Shown one piece after another: positions 35,571-44,641 of a DNA stretch of 64,000 bases. Below the pieces are notes generated by a model, which did not search any database, had not been told where the DNA came from, and saw only the letters and a list, made by a program, of their open reading frames with translations. This stretch comes from Deltaproteobacteria bacterium HGW-Deltaproteobacteria-6. Its GTDB lineage: Bacteria > Desulfobacterota > Syntrophia > Syntrophales > Smithellaceae. The stretch is from contig PHAT01000005.1 in NCBI GenBank assembly GCA_002840435.1, forward strand, positions 858,460-922,459. Reading direction: 5' to 3'. Each line of letters opens with the position of its first letter. The stretch's first letter is position 1. Both the position numbers and the translations under genes were made by a program.

Positions 35571-36335
35571 ATGAACAAAAAAAATGAAAAGATTTATCGC
35601 CTCGCACTGGGCGTGATGCTGATATTCTGTCTGTGTATTTCCGCATCAGTGGTTTACGCGGAAATGAGTCCCAAGGAGATGCTCAAAAAGGCGGATGAAG
35701 CCCGCGGCAACGCCGAAGGAATCCAATGGGAAATTGTCATCGATGCCATTGAGGGAGGGCGTGAACAGCATCGGAAACTGCGGGTATACGCCAGAGGTTA
35801 TAATTCCCTGGCCGATACTTTGGCGCCGGCTAATATCAAAGGTCAAAAGCTGTTAATGCAGGACCGCAACATGTGGTTTGCCAAACCGGGGCTTTCCAAG
35901 GCCGTTCCCATCTCTCCGCGGCAAAAGCTGATGGGCGGCGCGGCCAATGGCGATATTGCCTCCACGAACTATTCGGCCGACTACAAAATCACCCACACAA
36001 CGGAAAGTAAAGTAGGCGGCGAGTCCTGCCTCATGATGGATTTGCAGGCGGTGGACAGCCGGGCGACTTATGATCGGATTAAGTACTGGATATCCAAAGA
36101 GCGTATTGTGGGTCTGAAGGCTGAATTTTACACGGTCTCCGGTAAAATGTTTAAAACGGCTGTTTTCGAATATGAAAACAGCATCACCATTAATGATAAA
36201 CCGCGGGAGTTCATTTCTAAGATGACGATTACCAGCGCCGTCATCAAAACGGATGTAACGACGTTGAACTACAGCAAGCCCGTGCTCAAAAAAGTATCGG
36301 ACGCCACTTTCAACCTCAACCTGCTGACGAGATAG
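35571..36335 (+). CDS. Periplasmic LolA-like outer-membrane lipoprotein-sorting protein
   Basis: A 254-residue exported protein of the LolA-like outer membrane lipoprotein-sorting group (PF17131 type). A signal peptide (LALGVMLIFCLCISASVVYAE) is followed by MSPKEMLKKADEARGNAEGIQWE and a half-barrel pattern (LLMQDRNMWFAKPGLSKAVPISPRQKLMGGA). These proteins bind a lipid or acyl chain in the periplasm. The start is set by an aaggagaagg site; the frame upstream belongs to the permease gene region. Its place between permease and barrel fits a carrier that hands substrate across the periplasm. Confidence 0.88.
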   Translation: MNKKNEKIYRLALGVMLIFCLCISASVVYAEMSPKEMLKKADEARGNAEGIQWEIVIDAIEGGREQHRKLRVYARGYNSLADTLAPANIKGQKLLMQDRNMWFAKPGLSKAVPISPRQKLMGGAANGDIASTNYSADYKITHTTESKVGGESCLMMDLQAVDSRATYDRIKYWISKERIVGLKAEFYTVSGKMFKTAVFEYENSITINDKPREFISKMTITSAVIKTDVTTLNYSKPVLKKVSDATFNLNLLTR

Positions 36336-36344
36336 AATGACCTC

Positions 36345-37691
36345 ATGAAGCCACGGTGTATTAAAAAGATTCTTTTGATCATTACTTTCCTGTTCATCGC
36401 CGCCGGGGGATGGCAGCCGCAGGTCGTCAACGCTGACGATGCCAAAGAGGCGCAGCCATCGGTTATCCGGATGATTAAAGACGGTTTTTCCGCGGATTTG
36501 CGGATCATGCCATACGGCATTGTACAGAAACCGGCCACATCGACGCAGAATCCGGATAATAATTTTCTGAATCTTACGCATTACACGGCCAATCTGGAAT
36601 TAAGGCCGGATTTCAAGCTGGATCTGAACTTTCTGGAACTATCGGCTAAACCCCGGGCGAAGCTGGAATTCCGGATATGGGAAGAAGGAAACCGCCGCGG
36701 AGAGACGCAATGGAAAGATGACTGGTATGTCAATGAATGGCTGGTGCGTTTAAAAGCAAGGGAAAATCTTTTTGTGTCCTATGGCCGGGAAAACCTGCAA
36801 TGGGGGCCTTCTTTTCTTTTTTCTCCTTCCAATCCCTTCTTTCGGGATAATGGCCGCAGCAACCCTTACGTGGAAGTTCAGGGCATGGAATTCGGCCGTC
36901 TGGTATTTATCCCCCACAGTTCCTGGACGGTATCCGCCATTGTCAATACGGACGAAGGGCGCAACACGCTTTTGGGAACCGATCCCTTTGAAAAAACGTA
37001 CGCACTCAAAGCCGATTATACGGGCCGGGAAAATTACGCGTCCATCATTATTTCCCAGAAAGATTATAATAAGACATTGGGATTTTTCGGAGGATGGACG
37101 ATCTCCGACGCCGTGCTGATCTATGGCGAAGGAAGCTTCATGAAAGGAAGCAATGCTTTGTATCCCCGGACCGATGGTTCCTCTCTGGGTGCTTCCATGC
37201 AAAAAATCCATCAGAACGACTCCGATATTAAACCGATTATGTTAATCGGCAGTTCCTATACCCTGGAAGCCAATGGCACGTTTTCGCTGGAATACGCTTA
37301 TAACGGCCCCGGCTATAACCGTGACGAAGCCGAAATATACTGCACCCTGAGGCGCAGAGGCGCTGCGGCTTTCAACATGGGCGGGCTGGCCGGATTACTG
37401 GGACAAAGCACACTGGGGCAGACCATCAATCCGGGCCTCAGGTATCTCCGGAAGCATTACGGCATGTTTCAGTATTCTCAAAACAACATCAAAAATAAAA
37501 TCGATTTGACGTTGCGCTGGACACAAAATCTGGATGATGGGTCTGGTCAATTTCTCACACTTGTGTCATATTCTCTGGGCAATCATCTGGAGTTGTTTTC
37601 TTCCGGAATGGTCAGTGCGGGAGGCGGGGATGCGGAATTTCGCAGCACCCTGGATTATCAGTTAATGTTTGGTTTAAAGTATACGCTTTAA
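36345..37691 (+). CDS. Outer-membrane beta-barrel protein of unknown function
   Basis: A 448-residue exported protein with a signal peptide (about residues 7-29) and repeated amphipathic strands rich in aromatic residues (YGRENLQWGPSFLFSPSNPFF, YALKADYTGRENYASIIIS, LFSSGMVSAGGG), ending in LMFGLKYTL with a hydrophobic last residue. This is the usual pattern of an outer-membrane barrel. I do not recognise the family; the segment around YGRENLQWGPS recalls capsule-assembly barrels. It starts 9 bp after the LolA-like gene, so it is part of the same operon and may be the outer-membrane end of the transport path. Confidence 0.75.
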   Translation: MKPRCIKKILLIITFLFIAAGGWQPQVVNADDAKEAQPSVIRMIKDGFSADLRIMPYGIVQKPATSTQNPDNNFLNLTHYTANLELRPDFKLDLNFLELSAKPRAKLEFRIWEEGNRRGETQWKDDWYVNEWLVRLKARENLFVSYGRENLQWGPSFLFSPSNPFFRDNGRSNPYVEVQGMEFGRLVFIPHSSWTVSAIVNTDEGRNTLLGTDPFEKTYALKADYTGRENYASIIISQKDYNKTLGFFGGWTISDAVLIYGEGSFMKGSNALYPRTDGSSLGASMQKIHQNDSDIKPIMLIGSSYTLEANGTFSLEYAYNGPGYNRDEAEIYCTLRRRGAAAFNMGGLAGLLGQSTLGQTINPGLRYLRKHYGMFQYSQNNIKNKIDLTLRWTQNLDDGSGQFLTLVSYSLGNHLELFSSGMVSAGGGDAEFRSTLDYQLMFGLKYTL

Positions 37692-37730
37692 GAATTTACA
37701 AGGCTCTTCAACGTGTAAGGTAATCTTCAT

Positions 37731-38795
37731 ATGGAACAGACAGGGGCCTTTGACGTAGAATTTCATCTCCGCCGTAAAAATATTGTAATGGATTTTTTCT
37801 ATACAATAATCGTCTGTACGGCGATTGCATTTGTCATAGCCTTTTCCAATCCCACATCACACCTGTCCGTCAGTTTTATCATGGCGCAGTCGTTTGGACT
37901 CACCATCTGCTCCCTGATCACGCTTATGCTGCATATATTCAGGCCCCGGCAGTGGCCGACATTAATATTAATTATGTCTGCCGCTACCATCTGCGGCGCT
38001 GTTGTGGGGCTCAACATCGGTTTTTATATTCTGGAGATGATCTTTGCCATCAGTCTGAATTTTCCCATGAAAGATCTGCTGAAAATAATTTTTGTTGCCG
38101 TTGTTTTCAGCGGCGCCGCATCCTATTCTTTCATTTCCAATGCCAGATTGAGACGCCGCAATGAAATGTTCGAACAGGAAAAAAACAGGCGGATGGCTGT
38201 GGAGAAAGAAGCCCTGTCGGCATCTCTCAGAATGCTGCAGGCCCAGATCGAGCCCCATTTTCTTTTCAATACCCTTTCCAATGTCGTCAGTCTGATCGAT
38301 ACACAGCCGGCCAAGGGTAAGTCCATGCTTCTGGATCTAACCAAATACCTGCGAACATCTTTGTCCCGGACTTTACCGGAAAAAACAACGCTGCATCAGG
38401 AAATAGAAATGATCAAAGCTTATCTCAATATACAAAAAATAAGGATGGATGAGCGTTTGAATTTTAGAATTGACGTTCCGGATCATTTACGGCAGCATGC
38501 TTTTCCGCCCATGTTGCTTCAACCGCTGGTGGAAAATGCCGTCAAGCACGGATTGGAACCCAAAGTTGACGGGGGTGATATTCTGATTGCCGCCGTCGAA
38601 GAAAACAATATTCTGAGGATCGAGGTCGTGGATACCGGCATGGGATTTTCTGATTTTAACCAGCCCGGTGTGGGGCTCACCAATGTGCGTGAACGCCTGG
38701 GGCTGCTCTATGGAGAAAAAGGCCGTTTGACGATCGAGGAAAACAAACCGCAGGGCGTCAAAGCTGTCATCGAGGTGCCGACCCATGACGTATAA
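37731..38795 (+). CDS. LytS/YehU-family sensor histidine kinase
   Basis: A 354-residue membrane kinase. About four membrane helices (residues 20-135) are followed by a short coiled coil and the His_kinase domain with the phosphoacceptor in QIEPHFLFNTLSNVVS (His176) and the ATP site LLQPLVENAVKHGLEP and GMGFSDFNQPGVGLTNVRERL. It has no extra sensor domain, so it may sense the membrane or a partner such as the ABC permease upstream. It overlaps the response regulator gene by 11 bp. Confidence 0.92.
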   Translation: MEQTGAFDVEFHLRRKNIVMDFFYTIIVCTAIAFVIAFSNPTSHLSVSFIMAQSFGLTICSLITLMLHIFRPRQWPTLILIMSAATICGAVVGLNIGFYILEMIFAISLNFPMKDLLKIIFVAVVFSGAASYSFISNARLRRRNEMFEQEKNRRMAVEKEALSASLRMLQAQIEPHFLFNTLSNVVSLIDTQPAKGKSMLLDLTKYLRTSLSRTLPEKTTLHQEIEMIKAYLNIQKIRMDERLNFRIDVPDHLRQHAFPPMLLQPLVENAVKHGLEPKVDGGDILIAAVEENNILRIEVVDTGMGFSDFNQPGVGLTNVRERLGLLYGEKGRLTIEENKPQGVKAVIEVPTHDV

Positions 38796-39549
38796 GGCCA
38801 TTATTGCCGATGATGAAAAAGAGTTAAGAGGATACCTCAAAACCATGCTTGCCGAAGCCTGGCCTGAGCTCGCGATTTGCGGTGAAGCGGCCAATGGCCG
38901 GGAAACCCTGGAAATGATCGACGCCTGTCAGCCGCATATTATTTTTCTGGATATCAAGATGCCGGGTCTTTCCGGTCTGGACGTAGCTCAAAAAATCGCT
39001 GATGAATGCCGTATTGTATTTGTAACGGCCTATAATCAGTATGCGGTCGAGGCTTTTGAACACGAAGCGATCGACTATCTGGTCAAGCCGGTGACCAAAA
39101 AACGGCTGATGCAGACCATTTTGCGCTTAAAAAAAGAACTTCAGAATAACGAAGCGCCATCCGCTGGTCTGGCTGCCATGCTGTCACAGGTCATTGCCAG
39201 CTTGCCTAGCCGGAGCGGCGCGGATTTTCTGCGCTGGATCAAAGCGCAGCATAAAGAGGCGGTTCGTTTGATTCCCGTGGAAGAGGTCGATTATTTCCAG
39301 GCCGATGATAAATACACGCTGGTCATAACGGCGGATGGTGAATCGCTGATTAAAAAGAGCATTAAGGAATTAAGTCAGGAACTCGACCCCCACCGGTTCT
39401 GGCAGATCCACCGGTCGACGATTGTTAACGTCTCCAAAATTGAGCATGTCGGCCGTTCACTGACCGGGCGCGGTGTTCTCAAACTGAAAAACAGACCGGA
39501 CCCCCTGACCGTCAGCCGCCAGTATCTGCATCTGTTCAAGCAAATGTAA
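38785..39549 (+). CDS. LytTR-type response regulator
   Basis: A 254-residue regulator. The receiver domain (1-120) has the acidic pair near residue 9-10, the phosphoacceptor Asp56 in IIFLDIKMPG and the conserved Thr and Lys (VTAYN, LVKPV). A LytTR DNA-binding domain fills residues 150-254 (EEVDYFQADDKYTLVITADGESLIKKSIKEL ... FWQIHRSTIVNVSKIEHV). It is coupled to the LytS-type kinase and probably controls the upstream transport operon or surface polymers. No LytTR operator pair was found by eye. Confidence 0.93.
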   Translation: MTYKAIIADDEKELRGYLKTMLAEAWPELAICGEAANGRETLEMIDACQPHIIFLDIKMPGLSGLDVAQKIADECRIVFVTAYNQYAVEAFEHEAIDYLVKPVTKKRLMQTILRLKKELQNNEAPSAGLAAMLSQVIASLPSRSGADFLRWIKAQHKEAVRLIPVEEVDYFQADDKYTLVITADGESLIKKSIKELSQELDPHRFWQIHRSTIVNVSKIEHVGRSLTGRGVLKLKNRPDPLTVSRQYLHLFKQM

Positions 39550-39842
39550 AAATTAATATCCTTTTGATTCATTACAGACCAATAAAAAACGATTGCTCTT
39601 GTCTGAAAACGGTAAGGCAGATATGTATCCTTGGGGATGGCGGGAAGTACCGGCGTCGGAGTTAAGAGATCCTTGGATTTCGTTGTGTTTCAAATTCAAA
39701 GAATTCAACAGATGAGCGGGATTCGCCCGGAAGTCTCCGGGTGCACGTCTTGCGACGGCCAAACCCATACATGATATTTGATTTTGCCGTAGAGGCCTTT
39801 ATTGCCGTTGTGTCGGATGTAATAGTAAAAAAGACGTAAAAC
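39550..39842. other. Gene-free gap next to tRNA-Ser genes
   Basis: This stretch has no gene I can support. Short minus-strand readings look protein-like just beyond the tRNA 3' end (about 39718-39840, e.g. YYYIRHNGNKGLYGKIKYHVWVW) but are broken by stops and frame changes, as if a small gene had decayed. A small hairpin (cccggagactt/aagtctccggg type) is near 39728-39742. Confidence 0.4.
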
Positions 39843-39937
39843 TGGCGGAGAGAGCGGGATTCGAACCCGCGGTACACCTTTAAAGGGCGTACAATCGCTT
39901 AGCAGGCGATCGCTTTCGGCCACTCAGCCATCTCTCC
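39843..39937 (-). tRNA. tRNA-Ser (GCT)
   Basis: A complete class II tRNA with a long variable arm. Acceptor GGAGAGA pairs with TCTCTCC, the discriminator is G, the 3' CCA is encoded, the T-arm reads GCGGGTTCGAATCCCGC and the anticodon loop CTGCTAA gives anticodon GCT (AGC/AGT codons). Its first base directly follows the discriminator base of the upstream tRNA-Ser. Confidence 0.95.
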
Positions 39938-40020
39938 GGGAGGGAGCAGGATTCGAACCCGCGAGACTTTCATCCAACGGTTTTCAAGACCGCCGCCATC
40001 GACCACTCGGCCATCCCTCC
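39938..40020 (-). tRNA. tRNA-Ser (TGA)
   Basis: A class II tRNA: acceptor GGAGGGA pairs with TCCCTCC, the anticodon loop CTTGAAA gives TGA (TCA-family codons), and the T-arm is GCGGGTTCGAATCCTGC. No CCA is encoded: only one base (C, position 39938) separates the acceptor stem from the next tRNA. It lies 31 bp downstream of serS on the same strand. Confidence 0.9.
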
Positions 40021-40051
40021 ATATTATTAAATCATGCTTCGGGAAAATTCC

Positions 40052-41326
40052 TTAAAGAGTAATCCGTTCAAGACCTCTCATATAGGGACGCAAAGCTTCG
40101 GGGACGATGATGCTGCCGTCCGCCTGCTGATAATTTTCCATGACTGCTACAACGGTACGGCCCACAGCCAGTCCCGAGCCGTTCAATGTGTGGACAAATT
40201 CCACCTTGCCGTTGTCCTTGCGGCGGTAGCGAATGGCCGCACGCCTCGCCTGAAAGTCTTCAAAATTGCTGCACGATGAAATTTCCCGATAAGTGTTCTG
40301 TCCGGGCAGCCAGGCTTCCACATCGTACGTTTTGGCCGAAGAAAAACCAAGGTCGGCCGTGCACAGGCATACCGTTCGGAATGGAATTCCCAGTCGCTTG
40401 AGCACTTCTTCCGCATTGGCAGTCAGTTTTTCCAGCTCATCGTAAGACGTTTCCGGTTTGGAAAATTTGACCATTTCCACTTTGTTGAACTGATGCTGAC
40501 GGATCAATCCCCTTGTATCCTTGCCGTAGGAACCGGCTTCCGCCCGGAAACAGGCCGAATAAGCCACAAAATAAATCGGCAATTTCTCTTCTTCCAGGAT
40601 TTCATCCCGGAAAATATTCGTCACCGGAACTTCCGCCGTCGGAATCAGGTAATATTCCATGCCTTCAATTTTGAAAAGATCTTCCTTGAACTTGGGCAGC
40701 TGGCCTGTGCCGGTCATGCTCTCGGCATTGACCATAAAAGGCGTAAATACTTCCGTGTATCCATGATGTCCCGTATGTAAATCCAGCATGAAGTTGGTGA
40801 TCGCCCGCTCCAGTTGAGCGCCCGCTCCACGGTAAAGTGTAAAACGCGCTCCGGTGATTTTAGCGCCTCTGGCGAAATCCAGAATGTTCAGGCTTTCTCC
40901 CAGATCAAAATGCTGTTTAGGTTCAAAATTGAAAACCGGTATTTCACCCCAGGTGCGTACCACCTTATTGTCTTCTGAACCGCTGCCCTGTGGTACGGAT
41001 TCGTGCTGAATATTCGGCACGATCATGACAAAAGCGTTTAACTCTTCTTCTATAACGCGCAGACTTTCGTCATATTCTTTTATCTTGGCCGCAACATCGC
41101 CCATTTTCTCGATGAGCTGGGATGCGTCCTCTTTCTTTTTCTTGAGTTCCCCGACTTGCTTGGAAACGCTGTTACGTTCGTTGCGCAGGGCTTCCACCGC
41201 CTGCAGGGTGTCGCGTCTTTTCGCTTCCAAATCGATAAACCGGCCAAAATCAATCTTCTGACCACGTTCATCCATCTTTTTGAGAACCAAGTCGATATTT
41301 TGCCTTAAGTATTTAATGTCTAACAT
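40052..41326 (-). CDS. serS: Seryl-tRNA synthetase
   Basis: A 424-residue class II synthetase that charges serine on tRNA-Ser and tRNA-Sec. The N-terminal coiled-coil arm (about 25-110) binds the long variable arm of tRNA-Ser. Motif 2 ([31 protein letters not shown]) and motif 3 ([21 protein letters not shown]) are clear. An aaggg site precedes the ATG. Two tRNA-Ser genes follow on the same strand, so enzyme and substrate RNAs may be transcribed together. A candidate promoter lies at 41374-41402. Confidence 0.97.
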   Translation of the reverse strand: MLDIKYLRQNIDLVLKKMDERGQKIDFGRFIDLEAKRRDTLQAVEALRNERNSVSKQVGELKKKKEDASQLIEKMGDVAAKIKEYDESLRVIEEELNAFVMIVPNIQHESVPQGSGSEDNKVVRTWGEIPVFNFEPKQHFDLGESLNILDFARGAKITGARFTLYRGAGAQLERAITNFMLDLHTGHHGYTEVFTPFMVNAESMTGTGQLPKFKEDLFKIEGMEYYLIPTAEVPVTNIFRDEILEEEKLPIYFVAYSACFRAEAGSYGKDTRGLIRQHQFNKVEMVKFSKPETSYDELEKLTANAEEVLKRLGIPFRTVCLCTADLGFSSAKTYDVEAWLPGQNTYREISSCSNFEDFQARRAAIRYRRKDNGKVEFVHTLNGSGLAVGRTVVAVMENYQQADGSIIVPEALRPYMRGLERITL

Positions 41327-41373
41327 AATTTACCCTTTAGCCTTTTGCTGATGAACCTTGCCAAAGACGGATT

Positions 41374-41402
41374 TTCCTATCACTTTGACGGGTTGAAGTC
41401 AA
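41374..41402 (-). promoter_or_regulatory. Candidate serS promoter
   Basis: On the minus strand TTGACT (41402-41397), 17 bp and TAGGAA (41379-41374) lie about 48 bp upstream of the serS ATG. The -35 is good, the -10 is weak. Confidence 0.35.
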
Positions 41403-41425
41403 TTGTTTTATCGGCTGGATCAATA

Positions 41426-43012
41426 CTAGGCGCGTCTTAACCGTTTTTGAAGCATATTGATCAGGGCATGAATTTCAGTACTTTTCAACAGGTAGGTGCA
41501 TACAAAGTATGCGCCGGCTCCAACAATTATTGTGCTGACCAGATAGATCAATCTTGCTTTAAACGAGGCGGAGGTGTTCCACGGCATAAAATATTCAATC
41601 AGCCCGATGGCGGCCGCCATCGCGACGGAGGATGCGATAATTTTCAATACGGATGTATAAAAGGCCCGGTCAAGGTAAGGCCCGATTTTTTTTCGGAGGA
41701 CAATGGCCAGAATCAAAACATTAACGGCGGCGGAGATGGAGCCGGCCAGAGCAATGCCATTGTGCTTTAAAGGGTACATCAGGGCCAGACTAAAAATCAC
41801 ATTGACAATCAGGGTGATGACGGCCGCTTTCAGCGGCCACTTGGAATCCTGAAGCGAGTAAAAGGAAGAAACAAAAACGCGCAACACGGAGTAGGCCCAG
41901 AGGCCCAGCGCGTAGCAGAACAGGGCCTGACCGGTATAAGTGGCTGCCTGCGCGTCAAACGCGCCGCGCTGAAATAAGACGGAGATGATCGGCAGGTGAA
42001 GCGCCATCAGGGCTACCATCGACGGAATGGTCAGAAAAAGCATCAGCCGCAGGGAAAAAGAAATGCCTGATTTCAGTTTGTCCATTTCGCCTGCGGCAAC
42101 ATGTTTGGAAAAGCTGGGCAGCGCGGCCGTTCCGATGGCGATGGCAAAAATGCCCAGCGGGAATTCCATGATCCGGTCGGCATAAAAAAGATAGGTGACG
42201 GAGCCGGAAGGCAGCAGGGAGGCCAGAATCGTTCCCACAAAAACATTGATGGTGCCTACGCCCGCGCCGAGTATCGCCGGCAGCATGAGCAGGCCGATTT
42301 GGTGAATACCCGGATGCCGCAGGTTGAAGCGGAATTTGAATTTAACGCCGAATTTCAGCAATACCGGCCACTGCATGGCCAGTTGCAGCACGCCGCCTGC
42401 GAGCACCCCCACGGCCAGCGCCGTGATGGGTTGGGCAAACAAGTCGCGCAGCGTCAGCGCGGCGGTGATCATGGCGATGTTGAGCAGCACCGGCGACAGC
42501 GCCGGCGCGGTAAAATGCCGGAAGGAATTCAAGATGCCCATGCATAAGGCCACCAGAGCGATAAAAAAGATGTAGGGAAACATCAGGCGATTTAAAAAAA
42601 CAGCCAGGGTGAACTGCTCGGGTTTGGCGATAAAGCCGGGCGCGATGAGACCGACAATCAACGGCGACAGGAGAATTCCCGCGACCGATACAATGGCCAG
42701 GATGACGGACAGGATGGTGAAGGCGTTTTCGGCCAGTTCCAGAGCTTCTTCTTTTGTCTTCTTTTGCAGGTATTCGGTAAAAACCGGGACAAAGGAAACA
42801 GTCAGCGAGCCTTCACCCAGCAGGCGCCTGAGCATATTGGGAATGCGAAACGCCACCCAGAAAGCGTCGGTCATCCAGCTGGCGCCGAATAATGCGGCAA
42901 TCACCATGTCCCGGATGACCCCGAAAACGCGGCTGACCATCGTCGCGGCGCCGACAATTCCCGCCGCTTTGGCGACTTTGGCATTTTCTGATTTTTCTGC
43001 CGGGCTGCTCAT
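41426..43012 (-). CDS. murJ: Lipid II flippase MurJ (MviN)
   Basis: A 528-residue polytopic membrane protein with about fourteen helices. The family start AAGIVGAATMVSRVFGVIRDMVIAALFGASWMTDAFWVAFRIPNMLRRLLGEGSLTVSFVPVFTEY is unmistakable, with the conserved Arg residues in the cavity. It moves lipid II across the inner membrane for peptidoglycan synthesis. The gene stands between serS and the DUF167/yggT pair on the minus strand; its ribosome site is weak. Confidence 0.95.
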   Translation of the reverse strand: MSSPAEKSENAKVAKAAGIVGAATMVSRVFGVIRDMVIAALFGASWMTDAFWVAFRIPNMLRRLLGEGSLTVSFVPVFTEYLQKKTKEEALELAENAFTILSVILAIVSVAGILLSPLIVGLIAPGFIAKPEQFTLAVFLNRLMFPYIFFIALVALCMGILNSFRHFTAPALSPVLLNIAMITAALTLRDLFAQPITALAVGVLAGGVLQLAMQWPVLLKFGVKFKFRFNLRHPGIHQIGLLMLPAILGAGVGTINVFVGTILASLLPSGSVTYLFYADRIMEFPLGIFAIAIGTAALPSFSKHVAAGEMDKLKSGISFSLRLMLFLTIPSMVALMALHLPIISVLFQRGAFDAQAATYTGQALFCYALGLWAYSVLRVFVSSFYSLQDSKWPLKAAVITLIVNVIFSLALMYPLKHNGIALAGSISAAVNVLILAIVLRKKIGPYLDRAFYTSVLKIIASSVAMAAAIGLIEYFMPWNTSASFKARLIYLVSTIIVGAGAYFVCTYLLKSTEIHALINMLQKRLRRA

Positions 43013-43064
43013 AGTCTCATTTCAGTTCCCGCGTATTTTGCTGAACCCTGACGCTGATATTTTT

Positions 43065-43382
43065 TTATGATGTCTGATCAATATCCAGTTGATGGATCTT
43101 CCGTTCCAGATCGCTTCTGCTGATGTCGCCGACCAGAATCGTTTTTTTGCGTCCTTTGGCGCCTGCGGATATTTTCATCTGGCTTTTCCGGAGTCCCAGT
43201 TTTTTGGACAAAAGCGCGATGACGGCCTCATTGGCCGCCCCTTCCACCGGCGGCGCGGTGACTTTTACTTTCAGCATGCCCTCCGCAAGGCCTGCAATGC
43301 CGGCCCGTGACGCGTGGGGATTGACATGGATGTCAAAGGACACACCGTTCTTTGTTTCACGAAGCTGGATGGTCTGGGTCAA
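43065..43382 (-). CDS. yggU: DUF167 (YggU) family protein
   Basis: A 105-residue DUF167 protein with the family pattern VSFDIHVNPHASRAGIAGL ... LKVKVTAPPVEGAANEAVIALLSKKLGLRKSQMKISAGAKGRKKTILV. Its biochemical role is unknown. The open frame reaches 43625, but the upstream part overlaps yggT in another frame; a TTG start at 43382 with aggaagg 9 bp upstream gives the normal length. It follows yggT by 14 bp, a conserved pairing near proC. Confidence 0.85.
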   Translation of the reverse strand: MTQTIQLRETKNGVSFDIHVNPHASRAGIAGLAEGMLKVKVTAPPVEGAANEAVIALLSKKLGLRKSQMKISAGAKGRKKTILVGDISRSDLERKIHQLDIDQTS

Positions 43383-43396
43383 AATCAATAGCCTTC

Positions 43397-43699
43397 CTAT
43401 AAGATGCGCGCCATTTGAATCATGGTTTGAACCAGAAAGTACTGTAAAAAGATGATGATCAACAAAACAACCAGCGGCGCAAAATCGATGGGCAGGTTGT
43501 GCCGGGGAATGAGCCGGCGAAGCGGGCGCAGCACCGGTTCCGTCACGCGGTACAAAAAGATGACAATCTTGTTGTAGGGATCGGGATTCACCCAGGAGAT
43601 CAGCGCGCGGGCGACGATGATCCACATATAGACCGTTAGAACGATATCAATAATTTTTGCCAGTGCGATAATAAAGTTACCCGTACCAATTGATAGCAT
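43397..43699 (-). CDS. yggT: YggT-family membrane protein
   Basis: A 100-residue inner-membrane protein with two hydrophobic segments and the YggT signature ARALISWVNPDPYNKIVIFLYRVTEPVLRPLRRLIP. YggT proteins are linked to osmotic tolerance and cell division positioning in various bacteria, but the mechanism is not known. A ggagg site lies 4 bp before the ATG. proC lies about 0.9 kb away on the other strand, with an alpha/beta hydrolase gene inserted between. Confidence 0.88.
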   Translation of the reverse strand: MLSIGTGNFIIALAKIIDIVLTVYMWIIVARALISWVNPDPYNKIVIFLYRVTEPVLRPLRRLIPRHNLPIDFAPLVVLLIIIFLQYFLVQTMIQMARIL

Positions 43700-43720
43700 G
43701 AAACCTCCGCCTTTATTTTC

Positions 43721-44512
43721 TTATTTCACAATCGTCCGCGGCAGCGCCGCGGCGAAATCCTGCAGGGCCTCATTGAACGCCGACGGCTTTTCCATCATGG
43801 CCATGTGCCCCGCGCCTTCGATGATGACCAGCGTGGCTCCGTCAATGCCTGCGGCGATCTGCTCCGAGCAAGCGGGCGGCGTCATTTTATCTTCCGCGCC
43901 GCAGAGGACCAGAACGGGTGCGATGATTTTTTGGAGGTCGCCTGTGAGGTTGAATTTACTGCAGGCCAGCATGTCGCCGGCCACGACATCGACATTGGCC
44001 TCGCCCAGGCTTGCGCGCAGGGCATCGAAAAACTCCGGGCGGTTTTCCCTGGCCAGGGAAAATTTGCACATCATGTCCAGAACAAGCGCAGGCTGCTTGC
44101 GAAACCCGTCCAGCATATCGGGGTTGACCGGCATGGTTAAGCCGCCGCCCGCGGTTACAACACCACTTAAATCCCGCGGATACTTTGCGGCAAATGAAAG
44201 TGCGATCGCGGCCCCCAGCGAATGGCCGATGAGGATGGGGCGGTCCAGTTTTAAAACGTCGAGAATTTCCTTTAACCGGAGGACGTAGGCCGGGATGTCC
44301 TGTTCGCCGACGCCTCCGGACTTTCCATGGCCGGGCAGATTAACCGCGGCGATATTGAATTTTTTATGCAATTTTGAATATTGAGCGGACCAGGCGCTGG
44401 AATTGCCGCCGGAGCCGTGAATGAAAACGAGGCTCTTTTCATGTGTGCCGAAATCCTGTGGATTGATCCAGCAGGCCACGTTATTTTCCTTTACCTTGAA
44501 ATATTTCAACAT
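43721..44512 (-). CDS. Alpha/beta-fold hydrolase
   Basis: A 263-residue alpha/beta hydrolase without signal peptide. The oxyanion region FIHGSGGNSSAW, the nucleophile elbow LIGHSLGAAIALS and the terminal His in IEGAGHMAMMEKP give a complete catalytic triad with the Asp in LVLCGAEDKMTPP. Substrate cannot be predicted; esters or thioesters are possible. A ggaggg site precedes the ATG. Its start is 129 bp from the divergently read proC. Confidence 0.87.
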   Translation of the reverse strand: MLKYFKVKENNVACWINPQDFGTHEKSLVFIHGSGGNSSAWSAQYSKLHKKFNIAAVNLPGHGKSGGVGEQDIPAYVLRLKEILDVLKLDRPILIGHSLGAAIALSFAAKYPRDLSGVVTAGGGLTMPVNPDMLDGFRKQPALVLDMMCKFSLARENRPEFFDALRASLGEANVDVVAGDMLACSKFNLTGDLQKIIAPVLVLCGAEDKMTPPACSEQIAAGIDGATLVIIEGAGHMAMMEKPSAFNEALQDFAAALPRTIVK

Positions 44513-44641
44513 CGGATATCGCCCTCCGTGAAATGACTATCATAAAAGCAAATTTTTATGCAATGGAAGAATGGATTTATATTGACAGGATGCGGGAAAA
44601 AAGTGCATGTATCTGCCATTATCCCGGAGGGCTGAAAGACT

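Noticed and set aside
39662-39877. Possible small endonuclease or integrase gene beside the tRNA-Ser genes
   Set aside because: Protein-like stretches exist in two minus-strand frames, but they are short, overlap the tRNA and are broken by stops; I could not assign a family with confidence.
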